Source: Bradyrhizobium barranii subsp. barranii | GTDB taxonomy: Bacteria > Pseudomonadota > Alphaproteobacteria > Rhizobiales > Xanthobacteraceae | Assembly (NCBI RefSeq): GCF_017565645.3 | Contig: NZ_CP086136.1 | Location: forward strand, 4,385,501-4,449,500 | DNA: 64,000 nt | Reading direction: 5' to 3' | Part shown: positions 25,098 through 34,388 of the stretch, piece by piece | Position numbering within the stretch: position 1 is the stretch's first letter | Layout of the letters: each line of letters starts with the position of its first letter | Made by a program: the position numbers and the translations under genes | The notes under the pieces: generated by a model | Seen by the model: only the letters and a program-made list of their open reading frames with translations | What the model was told of the DNA's origin: nothing | Database searches by the model: none

Positions 25098-26855
25098 ATG
25101 ACCGAACGTCTCAACGTATTCGCGGTCACGCTCGCCCAGCTCAATCCGACCATGGGCGACATCGAGGGCAATGCCGCGAAAGTGCGTGCCGCGCGCGCGC
25201 AAGCCAGGTCCGACGGCGCCGATCTCGTGCTGTTTCCGGAATTGTTCATCGCCGGCTACCCGCCGGAAGATCTGGTACAGAAGCCGGCGTTCCAGGACGC
25301 CTGCCGCGCCGCGATCGAGGCGCTCGCGCGCGAGACCGCCGATGGCGGCCCGGCGATGCTGGTCGGCACGCCCTGGGTCGAGGACGGCAGGCTCCATAAT
25401 GCCTGCGCGCTGCTCGATGGCGGAAAAATCGCCGCACTTCGCTTCAAGTGCAACCTGCCGAATTACGGCGTGTTCGACGAGAAGCGGCTGTTTTCGCGCG
25501 GCCCTGCCGCAGGTCCCGTGACCGTGCGCGGCGTGCGCGTCGGCGTGCCGATCTGCGAGGACATCTGGCTGGAGGAGTCAGAGGATTACGAGAACGTGGT
25601 CGAGACGCTGGCCGAGACCGGCGCCGAGATCATCCTGGTGCCGAACGGCTCGCCCTACGCCCGCGACAAGAGCGACGTGCGCCTCTCGGTCGCCGTGGCG
25701 CGCGTCACCGAGAGCGGTCTGCCGCTGGTCTATCTCAACCAGGTTTGCGGCCAGGACGAGCTGGTGTTCGACGGCGGTTCCTTCGCGCTCAACGGCGATC
25801 TCTCGCTCGCGGCGCAATTGCCGGCGTTCGAAGAGAGCGTCACCACATTGCGCTTCACCAGGAACGGGGACGATTGGCGCTGCGCGGGGCCGATTGCCGC
25901 GCAGCCGGAGGGCGACCACGCCGACTACGCGGCCTGCGTGCTGGGCTTGCGCGACTATGTCGCCAAGAACGGATTTCCCGGCGTTCTGCTCGGCATTTCC
26001 GGCGGCATCGACTCCGCTCTCTGCGCAGCGATCGCCGTCGATGCGCTCGGTGCGGACCAGGTGCACGGCGTGATGCTGCCTTACCGCTACACGGCGGCGA
26101 GCTCGATCGCGGACGCGGGCGAGCTCGCCGGGCATCTCGGAATCCGTTACGAGGTGCTGCCGATCGCGGAAGCCGTGACCGGCTTTGAGACCATCCTGTC
26201 CGGCATCTTCAAGAATCTGCCGCCCGATATCACCGAGGAAAACCTGCAGGCCCGCACCCGCGGCACGCTGCTGATGGCGATCTCCAACAAGACCGGGCTG
26301 ATGGTGGTGACAACAGGCAACAAGTCGGAAATGTCGGTCGGCTACGCCACGCTCTATGGCGACATGAACGGCGGCTTCAATCCGATCAAGGATATCTACA
26401 AGACGCAGGTGTTTCGGCTGGCCGCGCGGCGCAACCACTGGAAGCCCGACGGCGCGCTCGGGCCCGCGGGCGAGGTCATTCCGCCCGATATCATCACGCG
26501 TCCGCCGACGGCGGAGCTGCGCGAGAACCAGACCGACCAGGACTCGCTGCCGCCTTACGACGTGCTCGATGGCATCCTGGAGCGTCTGATCGAGCGCGAG
26601 GAGCCGCTCGACAAGATCATCGCCGCCGGCTTCGACCGTGAGACGGTCACCCGCATCGATCATCTGCTCAACGTCGCCGAATACAAGCGCCGCCAGGCCG
26701 CACCGGGCGTGAAGGTGACGGCCAGGAATTTCGGCCGCGACCGCCGCTATCCCATCACCAACCGCTTTCGCGACAAGGGCGAGCCGTCGCCTGCGGCGGA
26801 CGAGACGCTGGTCTCGCGCGGCAGCAAGGCGTCGATCGACGCGTTCGAGGGCTGA
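25098..26855 (+). CDS. nadE: glutamine-dependent NAD+ synthetase
   Basis: A 585-residue two-domain enzyme converting deamido-NAD to NAD with glutamine as nitrogen donor. The N-terminal nitrilase-type glutaminase has triad Glu48 (LFPELFIAGYP), Lys117 (RFKCNLPNYG) and Cys153 (PICEDIW). The C-terminal synthetase has the PP-loop SGGIDS at 301-306 and later TTGNKSEMSVGYATLYGD. ATG 25098 gives the normal N-terminus; an in-frame extension upstream is shadow. Convergent with the cox operon across a repeat. Confidence 0.95.
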   Translation: MTERLNVFAVTLAQLNPTMGDIEGNAAKVRAARAQARSDGADLVLFPELFIAGYPPEDLVQKPAFQDACRAAIEALARETADGGPAMLVGTPWVEDGRLHNACALLDGGKIAALRFKCNLPNYGVFDEKRLFSRGPAAGPVTVRGVRVGVPICEDIWLEESEDYENVVETLAETGAEIILVPNGSPYARDKSDVRLSVAVARVTESGLPLVYLNQVCGQDELVFDGGSFALNGDLSLAAQLPAFEESVTTLRFTRNGDDWRCAGPIAAQPEGDHADYAACVLGLRDYVAKNGFPGVLLGISGGIDSALCAAIAVDALGADQVHGVMLPYRYTAASSIADAGELAGHLGIRYEVLPIAEAVTGFETILSGIFKNLPPDITEENLQARTRGTLLMAISNKTGLMVVTTGNKSEMSVGYATLYGDMNGGFNPIKDIYKTQVFRLAARRNHWKPDGALGPAGEVIPPDIITRPPTAELRENQTDQDSLPPYDVLDGILERLIEREEPLDKIIAAGFDRETVTRIDHLLNVAEYKRRQAAPGVKVTARNFGRDRRYPITNRFRDKGEPSPAADETLVSRGSKASIDAFEG

Positions 26856-26896
26856 TGCGAGCCGCGCGGCGGGTCAGGCGATGGCGCCCCATCGCT

Positions 26897-27000
26897 GTCA
26901 TCATCCGCGAAGGCGGATGATCCAGTACTCCGTGGCGGGCATTGTAGGAACCGACTGCTGACACGGGTTACTGGATGCCCCGCCTTCGCGGGGCATGACA
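26897..27000. repeat. palindromic intergenic repeat, type A
   Basis: Contains CATCCGC-GAAG-GCGGATG and CCCCGC-CTTC-GCGGGG hairpins around CCAGTACTCC and TTACTGGAT. The same arrangement recurs at 51894-51996. It lies between the convergent nadE and cox operons, so its hairpins may also terminate both transcripts. Confidence 0.7.
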
Positions 27001-27019
27001 GTGCGAAATCAGCTTGCTG

Positions 27020-27412
27020 CTACGACGGGGTTGCGAAAAACATCACCCGAAGCAAGTGGGTGTATTCGGATTCGAGCACCATGATGGTCACAAACACCAT
27101 TACCGCGATCGGCGGCAGCAGGATGGCATAGGTGAGGGCCAGCCGCTCCCAGGCCATGTGCATGAAGACGGCGACGATCAGGCCGGCCTTCAACACCATG
27201 AACAGCAGGATCAGCGACCACCTGAGGTAGCCGTGTAGGCCAAAGTAGTCGACAAGGTAGGAGCATGTGCTGAGGACGAACAGCCAGCCCCAGACCACGA
27301 GGTAGAGCTTGATCGGGTGCTGTTGCCCTTTGGCGTGCACGGCTGCTGTTGCGACTGCGCCGTGCGCCGGAGCGTGGAGCTGGCCTTCCATGTGTACCGC
27401 CGCGTTTGTCAT
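27020..27412 (-). CDS. cytochrome oxidase subunit IV-type protein
   Basis: A 130-residue protein. The N-terminal ~40 residues are His- and Ala-rich and soluble. Three hydrophobic segments follow, in the pattern YLVVWGWLFVLSTCSYLVDYF, then LLFMVLKAGLIVAVFMHMAWE, then LLPPIAVMVFVTIMVLES, typical of the CyoD/caa3 subunit IV family (FMHM motif). Such subunits help assemble the binuclear centre. It is the last gene of the oxidase operon, 9 bp after the subunit III gene. Confidence 0.8.
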   Translation of the reverse strand: MTNAAVHMEGQLHAPAHGAVATAAVHAKGQQHPIKLYLVVWGWLFVLSTCSYLVDYFGLHGYLRWSLILLFMVLKAGLIVAVFMHMAWERLALTYAILLPPIAVMVFVTIMVLESEYTHLLRVMFFATPS

Positions 27413-27421
27413 GCGCCGACC

Positions 27422-28144
27422 TCACCAAAGATAGAACAATGCAAAGATGAACACCCACACGAGGTCGACGAAGTGCCAGTACAGGCCCATGATCTCGACG
27501 ATCTCGTAATAGCCCTTGCGGCTTGTGAAGAAGCCGCGCCTCTCGACGTCGAAGTCGCCCCGCCAGACCTTTCGCGCGATCGCGATCAGGAAGATCACGC
27601 CGATCGTCACGTGGGTGCCGTGGAAACCCGTGATCATGAAAAAGCTTGAGCCAAACTGCGCCGCGCCCCATGGATTGCCCCAGGGTCGAACGCCCTCCAT
27701 GATCAGCTTGGTCCATTCGAACGCCTGCATTCCGACGAAGGTTGCGCCGAAGGCCGCCGTGACCAGCATCAGGATTGCGGTTCTCACGCGATCCCGGCGG
27801 TAGCCGAAATTGACGGCCATCGCCATCGTGCCGCTGCTGCTGATCAGGACGAAGGTCATGATGGCGATCAGGATCAGCGGGATGTGGTGGCCCCCGATAT
27901 TGAGGGCGAAGACTTCGCTGGGATTCGGCCACGGCACGGTCGTGGACATGCGCGCCGTCATGTAGGAGAGCAGGAAGCAACTGAAGATGAAGGTGTCGCT
28001 GAGGAGGAAGATCCACATCATGGCCTTGCCCCAGGACACGTTCTTGAAGGCGCGCTGATCGGACGCCCAGTCGGCGGCGATGCCGCGCCAGCCTTCAAGC
28101 CGCGCAGGCGATTGGCCCGAATGTGTCAGCACGGTTTCAGCCAT
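27422..28144 (-). CDS. coxP: cytochrome c oxidase subunit III
   Basis: A 240-residue protein with about five to seven membrane helices and COX3 signatures: SWGKAMMWIFLLSDTFIFSCF, the QAFEWTKLI stretch, FMITGFHGTHVTIGVIF and the C-terminal YWHFVDLVWVFIFALFYLW. Subunit III stabilises the active site and supports proton uptake. This is the shorter, quinol/caa3-like form. The symbol follows the coxMNOP layout of Bradyrhizobium and is by analogy. Fourth gene of the operon, 14 bp after the preceding one. Confidence 0.85.
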   Translation of the reverse strand: MAETVLTHSGQSPARLEGWRGIAADWASDQRAFKNVSWGKAMMWIFLLSDTFIFSCFLLSYMTARMSTTVPWPNPSEVFALNIGGHHIPLILIAIMTFVLISSSGTMAMAVNFGYRRDRVRTAILMLVTAAFGATFVGMQAFEWTKLIMEGVRPWGNPWGAAQFGSSFFMITGFHGTHVTIGVIFLIAIARKVWRGDFDVERRGFFTSRKGYYEIVEIMGLYWHFVDLVWVFIFALFYLW

Positions 28145-28158
28145 CTGGTCTCGCCTCC

Positions 28159-28863
28159 CTAGCTCAGCAATTGACGGCAGATGTTGACGAAATCGTCGGT
28201 CCAGCCCGTAAGAAGACCGAGCAGGACAAGCCAGACCAGCAGCAGGAAGTGCCAGTAGATGGCGCACAGCTCCACGCTCAAGCGCATCTCGGCGATCTCG
28301 GCGCCGCGCCACACCTTGGCCGAGGTTCGCCCGAGGGCCACCAGGCCGCCGGTCAGATGCAGCCCGTGCACCGCGGTCAACAGGTAGAAGAAGGAATTCG
28401 CCGGATTGGACGCCACGAAATATCCGGCAGCCCCGAGCCGTTGCCAGGCCAGGAGCTGTCCGGCGAGGAAGATCACGGCAGATGCTCCGCCGGCGAGCAG
28501 ACCGATCTTGACGCTCTCGGTATCGTGTCGCCCGGCAGCCACGTACGACCATTGCAGCGCGACACTGCTCAGAACCAGGACGCCCGTGTTGACCCACAGC
28601 AGCCGCGGGACCGGCAGCGGCCGCCAGTCCACCACGCTCATGCGCATCGAGTAGGCGCTGATGAAGAGGACGAACAGTGCGCTGGCGACAGCGAGAAACA
28701 CGCCTAGTCCGACCTTCGCTGCCGGCCAGGTCATGCTATCGCCGCCGGGGAAATCACCGACCGAGCCTTCCTCCAGCCAGGGCTTGGCCATCAGCCGCTG
28801 CTGCGACAGCCACCATCCGGCGATCACCGCAAGCACAGCCAGGAACAGGATGATGGCGCTCAC
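28159..28863 (-). CDS. coxO: second cytochrome oxidase subunit III-like protein
   Basis: A 234-residue membrane protein with about seven hydrophobic segments, also of the COX3 superfamily: FLAVASALFVLFISAYSMR, LTAVHGLHLTGGLVALG and the C-terminal IYWHFLLLVWLVLLGLL. It is clearly divergent from the neighbouring subunit III gene, not a recent duplicate. The start overlaps the stop of the subunit I gene (ATGA at 28860-28863), indicating translational coupling. Two subunit III-type genes in tandem is the arrangement reported for coxMNOP; the separate roles are unknown. Confidence 0.8.
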   Translation of the reverse strand: MSAIILFLAVLAVIAGWWLSQQRLMAKPWLEEGSVGDFPGGDSMTWPAAKVGLGVFLAVASALFVLFISAYSMRMSVVDWRPLPVPRLLWVNTGVLVLSSVALQWSYVAAGRHDTESVKIGLLAGGASAVIFLAGQLLAWQRLGAAGYFVASNPANSFFYLLTAVHGLHLTGGLVALGRTSAKVWRGAEIAEMRLSVELCAIYWHFLLLVWLVLLGLLTGWTDDFVNICRQLLS

Positions 28864-30638
28864 GAAGCAGCTCCCTGAACGAGCTGCGTCGCGCGCGGCG
28901 GCTGGTTCTGCGGAATGAAGTCCTCCGCGGCGCCGGGCACACTGTAGTCATAGGCCCAGCGGTACACGATCGGGAGCTCCTTGCCCCAGTTGCCGTGTCC
29001 GGGGGGCGTCTCCGGCGTCTGCCACTCCAGCGTCGTCGCCCGCCACGGATTGCCGCCCGAGGCCTCACCCTTGAACAGGCTCCAGGCAAGATTGAACAGG
29101 AACACCATCTGACTGAAGCCGACGGTCAAGGCCACCACGGAGATGAAGGCATTCAGTGTATGGGCCGAGGACGGGATGAACGCCGTGTCGCCGAGTTCGA
29201 AATACCGGCGCGGAACCCCGAGCAGTCCAAGATAGTGCATGGGGAAGAAGATCAGGTAGGCGCCGAGGAAGGTGACCCAGAAGTGAAACTTGCCCAGGAC
29301 GTCGTTCAGCATCCGTCCCGTGACCTTGGGGTACCAATGATAGATCGCGCCGAGCACGACCATGATCGGCGCCACGCCCATCACCATGTGGAAATGCGCG
29401 ACCACGAACATGGTATCCGAGAGGGGCACGTCCACGACGACGTTGCCGAGGAAGAGGCCGGTGAGGCCGCCATTCACGAAGGTGATGATGAAGCCGAGGG
29501 CGAACAGCATCGGCACCCTGAGATGAATGTCGCCGCGCCACAGCGTCAGCACCCAGTTGTAGACCTTGATCGCGGTGGGGATGGCAATGATGAGCGTCGT
29601 GGTGGCGAAGAAGTACCCGAATTGCGGGAACATGCCGCTCACATACATGTGGTGTGCCCACACGACGAAGCTGAGCGCACCAATCCCCACGATGGCCCAG
29701 ACCATCATGCGATAACCGAAGATGTTCTTGCGCGCATGCGTGCTGATCAGATCGGAGACGATGCCGAAGGCGGGCAGGGCGACGATGTAGACCTCGGGGT
29801 GGCCGAAGAACCAGAACAGATGCTGGAAGAGCAGCGGGCTGCCGCCGCCATATTTCGACAGCTGGCCCATCTCGACAAGGGAGGGCATGAAGAAGCTGGT
29901 TCCCAGGAGACGGTCGAGCAGCAGCATGACCGAGGCAACGAACAGTGCAGGGAATGCCAGCAACGCCATGACGGTCGCCGTGAAAATGCCCCACACCGTC
30001 AGGGGCAGGCGCATCAACGTCATGCCGCGGGTGCGCGCTTGCAGCACCGTGACCACATAATTCAAGCCGCCCATCGTGAAGCCGATGATGAACAGGATCA
30101 GGGACGACATCATGAGAATGATGCCCCAATCCTGCCCGGGCGTTCCGGAGAGGATGGCTTGCGGCGGGTATAGCGTCCAGCCGGCGCCGGTGGGGCCGCC
30201 GGGCACGAAGAATGTCGAGGCCAGCACCAGGACCGCGAGCAGGTAGACCCAGTAGCTCAGCATGTTCACATAGGGGAAGACCATGTCCCGGGCGCCGACC
30301 ATCAGCGGGATCAGGTAGTTGCCGAAGCCGCCCAGGAACAATGCGGTGAGCAGATAGATCACCATGATCATGCCGTGCATGGTGATGAACTGGAGGTACT
30401 GGTTGGCATCGATGAAAGAGAAGGTGCCGGGGAACCCCAGTTGCAGTCGCATCAGCCACGACAGCACCAGGGCCACCAGCCCGATGGCCGAGGCCGTCAG
30501 CGAATACTGAATGGCGATCACCTTGGCGTCCTGCGAGAAGACATACCGTGTCCACCAGCTCCTTGGATGATAGAGCTCGACTTCAGGTACTTCGGCAGGC
30601 GGGATGCCTGCGATCCCTTCATATGGAATATCGACCAT
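28860..30638 (-). CDS. coxN: cytochrome c oxidase subunit I
   Basis: A 592-residue catalytic subunit carrying the low-spin haem and the haem-CuB centre that reduces oxygen. About 12-13 helices are present, with the haem-ligand region ITMHGMIMV, WFFGHPEVYI (CuB His and cross-linked Tyr), VWAHHMYVSGMFP (CuB His pair) and VVAHFHMVMG (both haem ligands). ATG 30638 is taken because AGGAGG sits 5 nt upstream; the longer frame from 30698 lacks such a site. Operon position two, 78 bp after subunit II. Confidence 0.95.
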   Translation of the reverse strand: MVDIPYEGIAGIPPAEVPEVELYHPRSWWTRYVFSQDAKVIAIQYSLTASAIGLVALVLSWLMRLQLGFPGTFSFIDANQYLQFITMHGMIMVIYLLTALFLGGFGNYLIPLMVGARDMVFPYVNMLSYWVYLLAVLVLASTFFVPGGPTGAGWTLYPPQAILSGTPGQDWGIILMMSSLILFIIGFTMGGLNYVVTVLQARTRGMTLMRLPLTVWGIFTATVMALLAFPALFVASVMLLLDRLLGTSFFMPSLVEMGQLSKYGGGSPLLFQHLFWFFGHPEVYIVALPAFGIVSDLISTHARKNIFGYRMMVWAIVGIGALSFVVWAHHMYVSGMFPQFGYFFATTTLIIAIPTAIKVYNWVLTLWRGDIHLRVPMLFALGFIITFVNGGLTGLFLGNVVVDVPLSDTMFVVAHFHMVMGVAPIMVVLGAIYHWYPKVTGRMLNDVLGKFHFWVTFLGAYLIFFPMHYLGLLGVPRRYFELGDTAFIPSSAHTLNAFISVVALTVGFSQMVFLFNLAWSLFKGEASGGNPWRATTLEWQTPETPPGHGNWGKELPIVYRWAYDYSVPGAAEDFIPQNQPPRATQLVQGAAS

Positions 30639-30716
30639 AGAAACCTCCTCGGTCGTTTCCATCGGGGGTGAGGCGTCGGCCTCGTGCACCCGATCCATCT
30701 TCGCGGCGGCAGCCTG

Positions 30717-31550
30717 CTACTTGCCACCGGATTGGTACGTCGCCTTCACGACAGCTCTTGCCGGCGACAATTCGGCAAACGTCTTTTGTTGCTCCAGCCA
30801 AGCGTGATATTCACGCTCTTCGTCGACGATGACCTTGGCCCGCATCTGATAATGAGCCGCGCCACAGAGCTCCGCACATAGAACATCGAACGTTCCGGTT
30901 CGGATCGGCGTTATCCAGAAATAGGTCACCATGCCAGGGACCATGTCCATCTTGGCGCGGAATTCGGGCACGTAGAAATCGTGCAGGACATCAACCGAGC
31001 GGAGGAGAACCTTGACCGGCTTTCCCATTTGAAGGTGCAGGTCGCCGTTCTCGATTACGACGTCGTCTTGCGCGTGCGGGTCGTCACGATTGAGTCCCAT
31101 CGGATTGTCGGAAGCGATGTTGCGGACATCGGATGTGCCCAACCGCCCATCCTTGCCCGGAAGGCGGAAGCTCCATTGCCATTGCTGGCCCATGACCTCG
31201 ACTTCGGTGGCATCCGCAGGCACCGTCACGAACTGGTGCCAGACCACGAGACCGGGCGCCAGCATGGCCGCGACTCCGACGCCGGTCCCGACGCTCAGCC
31301 ACCATTCGAGCTTTTTGTTTTCCGGATTGTAGTCGGCCCGTCTTCCCTCTTTGTGGTGAAAGCGAAAGACGCAATAGGCCATGAAGGCGATGACCGCGAC
31401 GAAAACGAAGCCCGTGATCCAGAACGTGATGCTGATGGTGTGGTCGATATAGGCCCAGTTCGTGGCGATCGGCGTCCACCACCACGGGCTGTAGAGGTGA
31501 AACAGCACCGAGCCGATCGCGACCAGAAGCAGTATCAGTGCGACAGCCAT
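30717..31550 (-). CDS. coxM: cytochrome c oxidase subunit II
   Basis: A 277-residue protein with two N-terminal membrane helices (~1-20 and ~40-65) and a periplasmic cupredoxin domain. The CuA site is complete: first His in VDVLHDFYVPEF, then CAELCGAAHYQM (two Cys, bridging Glu, His, Met). This indicates a cytochrome c oxidase, not a quinol oxidase. The aromatic electron-entry patch GQQWQWSF is present. There is no C-terminal cytochrome c domain. First gene of the operon; no FixK-type box (TTGA-N6-TCAA) was seen upstream. Confidence 0.93.
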   Translation of the reverse strand: MAVALILLLVAIGSVLFHLYSPWWWTPIATNWAYIDHTISITFWITGFVFVAVIAFMAYCVFRFHHKEGRRADYNPENKKLEWWLSVGTGVGVAAMLAPGLVVWHQFVTVPADATEVEVMGQQWQWSFRLPGKDGRLGTSDVRNIASDNPMGLNRDDPHAQDDVVIENGDLHLQMGKPVKVLLRSVDVLHDFYVPEFRAKMDMVPGMVTYFWITPIRTGTFDVLCAELCGAAHYQMRAKVIVDEEREYHAWLEQQKTFAELSPARAVVKATYQSGGK

Positions 31551-32095
31551 CCTGATCCATCCTTGCCATCGAAGGCTACGGATACGAATCCAGGGCGGAG
31601 CTCACGTCTGTCGCGATGGCGGACTTTCTCTACGCGGACATCTATGCTGACATATGCGCCATCACCGCGCCTCTTGCCTCGCCCATTCAACCAGTCGCGA
31701 TATTCAAGAGGAAGACCGCGACCGCTGGGGGCGTCCAGGCATTTAAAATGATCCCCCGCGAACCCGGCGTCAATAGCATGTCAACACGCTTACGCGGCGT
31801 GGGCGATCGATGTTGCCGTGCGAGCTGGCGAGCCTCGGTCGCATTCTCGATGTGATGCATCGCACAAAATATGCGACGCACAATTCACCCAGCCGGGAGC
31901 GCTGGTCATTCCAGATCGCGCGCGCTAAGCTCGGGGCGCAGGTCGCGACGGGTTTCGTCCGGCTAAGCTCCTTCCTCGTTGAGCCTGGAACTGCCGTACT
32001 CGGCTCGATCGCGTCTCCCGCACATAAGGGCGGATACGCGCGGCCGGAAAGCGCGCCGTTTGCCGCCGCGACTTTCAGCAGAGGAGGGTGTGTCC
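31551..32095. other. 545-bp intergenic region between divergent cox operon and DUF2189 gene
   Basis: No convincing gene. Short ORFs here (for example 31616-31855) have no ribosome site, mixed third-position composition and no family resemblance. It must hold the promoters of coxM (minus) and of the DUF2189 gene (plus, with GAGGAGG at 32081-32087). No clear FixK, FNR or sigma-54 site was found by eye. Confidence 0.6.
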
Positions 32096-33004
32096 ATGGC
32101 CACTCTTTATCCCGACAACATCATAAAGCGGCACCTGTTCGGCGAAGCGGCCTCCTACCCCATTCGCAAGATCAGCTTGTCCGACCTGACCGAGGCCCTA
32201 CGCCTGGGTTGGGAGGATTTCCAGGCGATGCCGAGCCACGCGATCGTCGTGTGCGTGATTTATCCCGTTCTCGGTCTCGTCCTGTTCAGGATGGTTCTCG
32301 GCTATTCGGTGCTGCCGCTCCTGTTTCCGCTGGCTGCCGGCTTTGCCTTGATCGGCCCTTTTGCCGCGATCGGTCTCTATGAACTCAGCCGGCGTCGCGA
32401 GCGCGGCGAGGAGGTCGATGCATGGGATGCGATCAAGGTGCTGCGCGCACCGTCGTTCGGCGCCATGGTCGAGCTCGGCGTGCTCCTGCTGGTCCTGTTC
32501 GGGGCCTGGATCGGTGTCGCGAACGCAATCTATGTCACGATCTTCGGTCACGCGGCGGCCGCAAGCATTCCCGACTTCGCAACGCGGGTGCTGACGACAC
32601 CGGAAGGCTGGTCGCTCGTCATCGTCGGTTGCGGTTGTGGCTTCCTGTTTGCGGTTGTGGCCTTGTGCGTCAGCGTCGTGTCGTTTCCGTTGATGCTCGA
32701 CCGGCATGCGACTGCGATCGACGCGATCCGCACGTCGCTCCGAGCAGTGGCCGCGAATCCGGTTGCGATGGCCGGATGGGGCCTCATCGTCGCGGCACTG
32801 CTCGTGATCGGCTCGCTGCCGTTCTTCGTCGGTCTCGCTGTCGTCCTGCCGGTGCTCGGTCATGCCACCTGGCACCTCTATCGGCGGGTGGTCGAGCCGA
32901 ATCCGAATCCACCGGACGAGCCGCCGCCGCCCCCGAAGGGAAAGCGCTACGCAGCGGACTTTCCGGCCAATCTCTTCCCGTGGAGCCGCGAGGGTAAGCA
33001 GTAA
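32096..33004 (+). CDS. DUF2189 membrane protein
   Basis: A 302-residue protein with about six hydrophobic segments. It matches DUF2189: an N-terminal PIRKISLSDLTEALRLGWEDF, then AGFALIGPFAAIGLYELSRRRERGEE and the SFPLMLDRHATAIDAIRTS stretch. The C-terminal tail is proline-rich (PNPNPPDEPPPPPKGK). Members are often near cytochrome oxidase genes, and this one is divergent from cox, which may be meaningful. GAGGAGG 8 nt before ATG 32096 fixes the start. The function is unknown. Confidence 0.82.
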   Translation: MATLYPDNIIKRHLFGEAASYPIRKISLSDLTEALRLGWEDFQAMPSHAIVVCVIYPVLGLVLFRMVLGYSVLPLLFPLAAGFALIGPFAAIGLYELSRRRERGEEVDAWDAIKVLRAPSFGAMVELGVLLLVLFGAWIGVANAIYVTIFGHAAAASIPDFATRVLTTPEGWSLVIVGCGCGFLFAVVALCVSVVSFPLMLDRHATAIDAIRTSLRAVAANPVAMAGWGLIVAALLVIGSLPFFVGLAVVLPVLGHATWHLYRRVVEPNPNPPDEPPPPPKGKRYAADFPANLFPWSREGKQ

Positions 33005-33012
33005 CAGCGAAA

Positions 33013-33048
33013 CGGCCGCACCTGGCGGCCGCCTTCGCGGGGCATGAC
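33013..33048. terminator. hairpin and partial type A repeat between convergent genes
   Basis: CGGCCGC (33013-33019) pairs with GCGGCCG (33025-33031), followed by CCTTCGCGGGGCATGAC, which is the right half of the type A repeat seen at 26897 and 51894. There is no T-run. It lies between the convergent DUF2189 and DUF2865 genes. Confidence 0.4.
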
Positions 33049-33058
33049 GGGTTAGAGC

Positions 33059-34258
33059 CTACTTCTGCTGCTGCGGCAGGAACGTCGGACCAACCGAGCG
33101 GATCGGCTTGTTCTCCGACGAATTGGTGGCCGTGCTGGTCTCCGCAGGCGCTGCCGCAGCCGGCGCGCTGGCCGTCGTCGGCGCGGGAGCCGCGCCCTTC
33201 TTGGCAGTCGCAGGCGTGCCCTTGTTGAGCCGCTGCTGCTGCATCTTCTTGGCGCTCTCCTCGGTGACGATGATGTCACCCTGCTGCTCGGCCGCCGCCT
33301 TGTCGTCGGCGGATTTCAGCGCGTCGGCCCAGGTCTGGCCTGCGGCCTTGCAGGAGCAGGACGGGTTGAACTCGCTGCGGAATTTGAACGCGGTCGGCAG
33401 CGCCGTGTAGGGCTGGCCGCTGGTGGAGACCGCGGAGTTCATGTCCTCGCCGGGATTGCGATGGGTGTAGAGCACGGCTTCCGCGGCCGGGCACAGCGCC
33501 TTGCAGGTCTTCTCGTCGTCGGGGAAGCGCGCCGGCACGGTGGCAAAGGAGACCGGGAAATAGGCGCCATCGCAGGTGCGCACGCACACGGTGCGGTAGG
33601 TGCCGGATTGCGGTCCGAGATCGGAGGGCGGCATGCCTTGCGGATTGTTGGGGTTGTTGCCGCCGCCGCCGAACAGATTGTTCAGGAAGTTGCCGCCGCC
33701 TTGCGATTGCGCGGCGTTGGCATATTGCGGGCCGCAATTGTTCTGCGCCAGCGCCGCCAGCACCGAGCGGCGCTGGTTGTCGCGCTCCGGGCTGAAGCCG
33801 CCGGGGCCGCCGCCGCGCAGGCGTTCGAGATTGCCGGTGATCTGGTCCAGATTGGCGCGCATCTGCTGGATCTGGGTGTTGACCGGACCGCATTGCGCCG
33901 ACTGGCCGTTGAACAGCGAGAAGAAGCCGGAGGAATCGCAGCCCATGCGCTTGGCCTGCATGGTGACGCGGTCGAGCTCGGCCTGCTGCTTGGCCTGGGA
34001 ATCCTGGTAGCGGCGGATCTGGTCTTCGCGCGCGGGGTCGCCACCGCCGCCGCCACGATCGAGCCCGGCGAGCTGGCCTTCCAGCCGCACGCACATCGGA
34101 TTCGGTCCGAGCCCGTTCTGGCTGGGCTGAGGCGGCGGGCCGGGCGGGCCGGCTTGCGCGAAAGCACCGTTGGCGAGCACGACCGTGCTCAGAAGCACGG
34201 TGCAGGCAAGGATGGAGCGAGCACGGGAGAGAGACAAAAATTCAGGCATATCCGCCAT
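33059..34258 (-). CDS. DUF2865 exported protein
   Basis: A 399-residue protein. An N-terminal signal peptide (SRARSILACTVLLSTVVLANGAFA) is followed by a Pro/Gly-rich linker. A coiled-coil-prone stretch (DQIRRYQDSQAKQQAELDR) follows, then a Cys-rich C-terminal half (VCVRTCDGAYFPVSF, CKALCPAAEAVLY, SCSCKAAGQTW) typical of DUF2865. The tail is Ala/Thr/Pro-rich low complexity. Probably periplasmic or envelope-associated; function unknown. The start is uncertain between 34258 and 34249, because neither has a good ribosome site. Confidence 0.8.
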   Translation of the reverse strand: MADMPEFLSLSRARSILACTVLLSTVVLANGAFAQAGPPGPPPQPSQNGLGPNPMCVRLEGQLAGLDRGGGGGDPAREDQIRRYQDSQAKQQAELDRVTMQAKRMGCDSSGFFSLFNGQSAQCGPVNTQIQQMRANLDQITGNLERLRGGGPGGFSPERDNQRRSVLAALAQNNCGPQYANAAQSQGGGNFLNNLFGGGGNNPNNPQGMPPSDLGPQSGTYRTVCVRTCDGAYFPVSFATVPARFPDDEKTCKALCPAAEAVLYTHRNPGEDMNSAVSTSGQPYTALPTAFKFRSEFNPSCSCKAAGQTWADALKSADDKAAAEQQGDIIVTEESAKKMQQQRLNKGTPATAKKGAAPAPTTASAPAAAAPAETSTATNSSENKPIRSVGPTFLPQQQK

Positions 34259-34388
34259 TCTAGCGAGGTCACGGCTCGGCGTGATTTTGGGGGCCGACGC
34301 GCGCCCTCCAATAGCCGCTTCCTGCGGCATCGTCACGTCGTTTCAGGGGCCGAAAACTGGTCCTAAGGTCCGCCAGCTCCGAGGGAAT

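Noticed and set aside
28995..30173. 392-residue plus-strand frame over cytochrome oxidase subunit I
   Set aside because: Shadow of coxN: His/Asp/Glu/Arg-rich, no domains, no ribosome site.
31616..31855. 79-residue ORF in the cox upstream region
   Set aside because: No ribosome site, mixed composition, no similarity to known families; left as non-coding.
31551..32095. Search for a FixK/FNR box upstream of the oxidase operon
   Set aside because: No TTGA-N6-TCAA match seen by eye. A weak TTG...GAA near 31563 is too degenerate to report.
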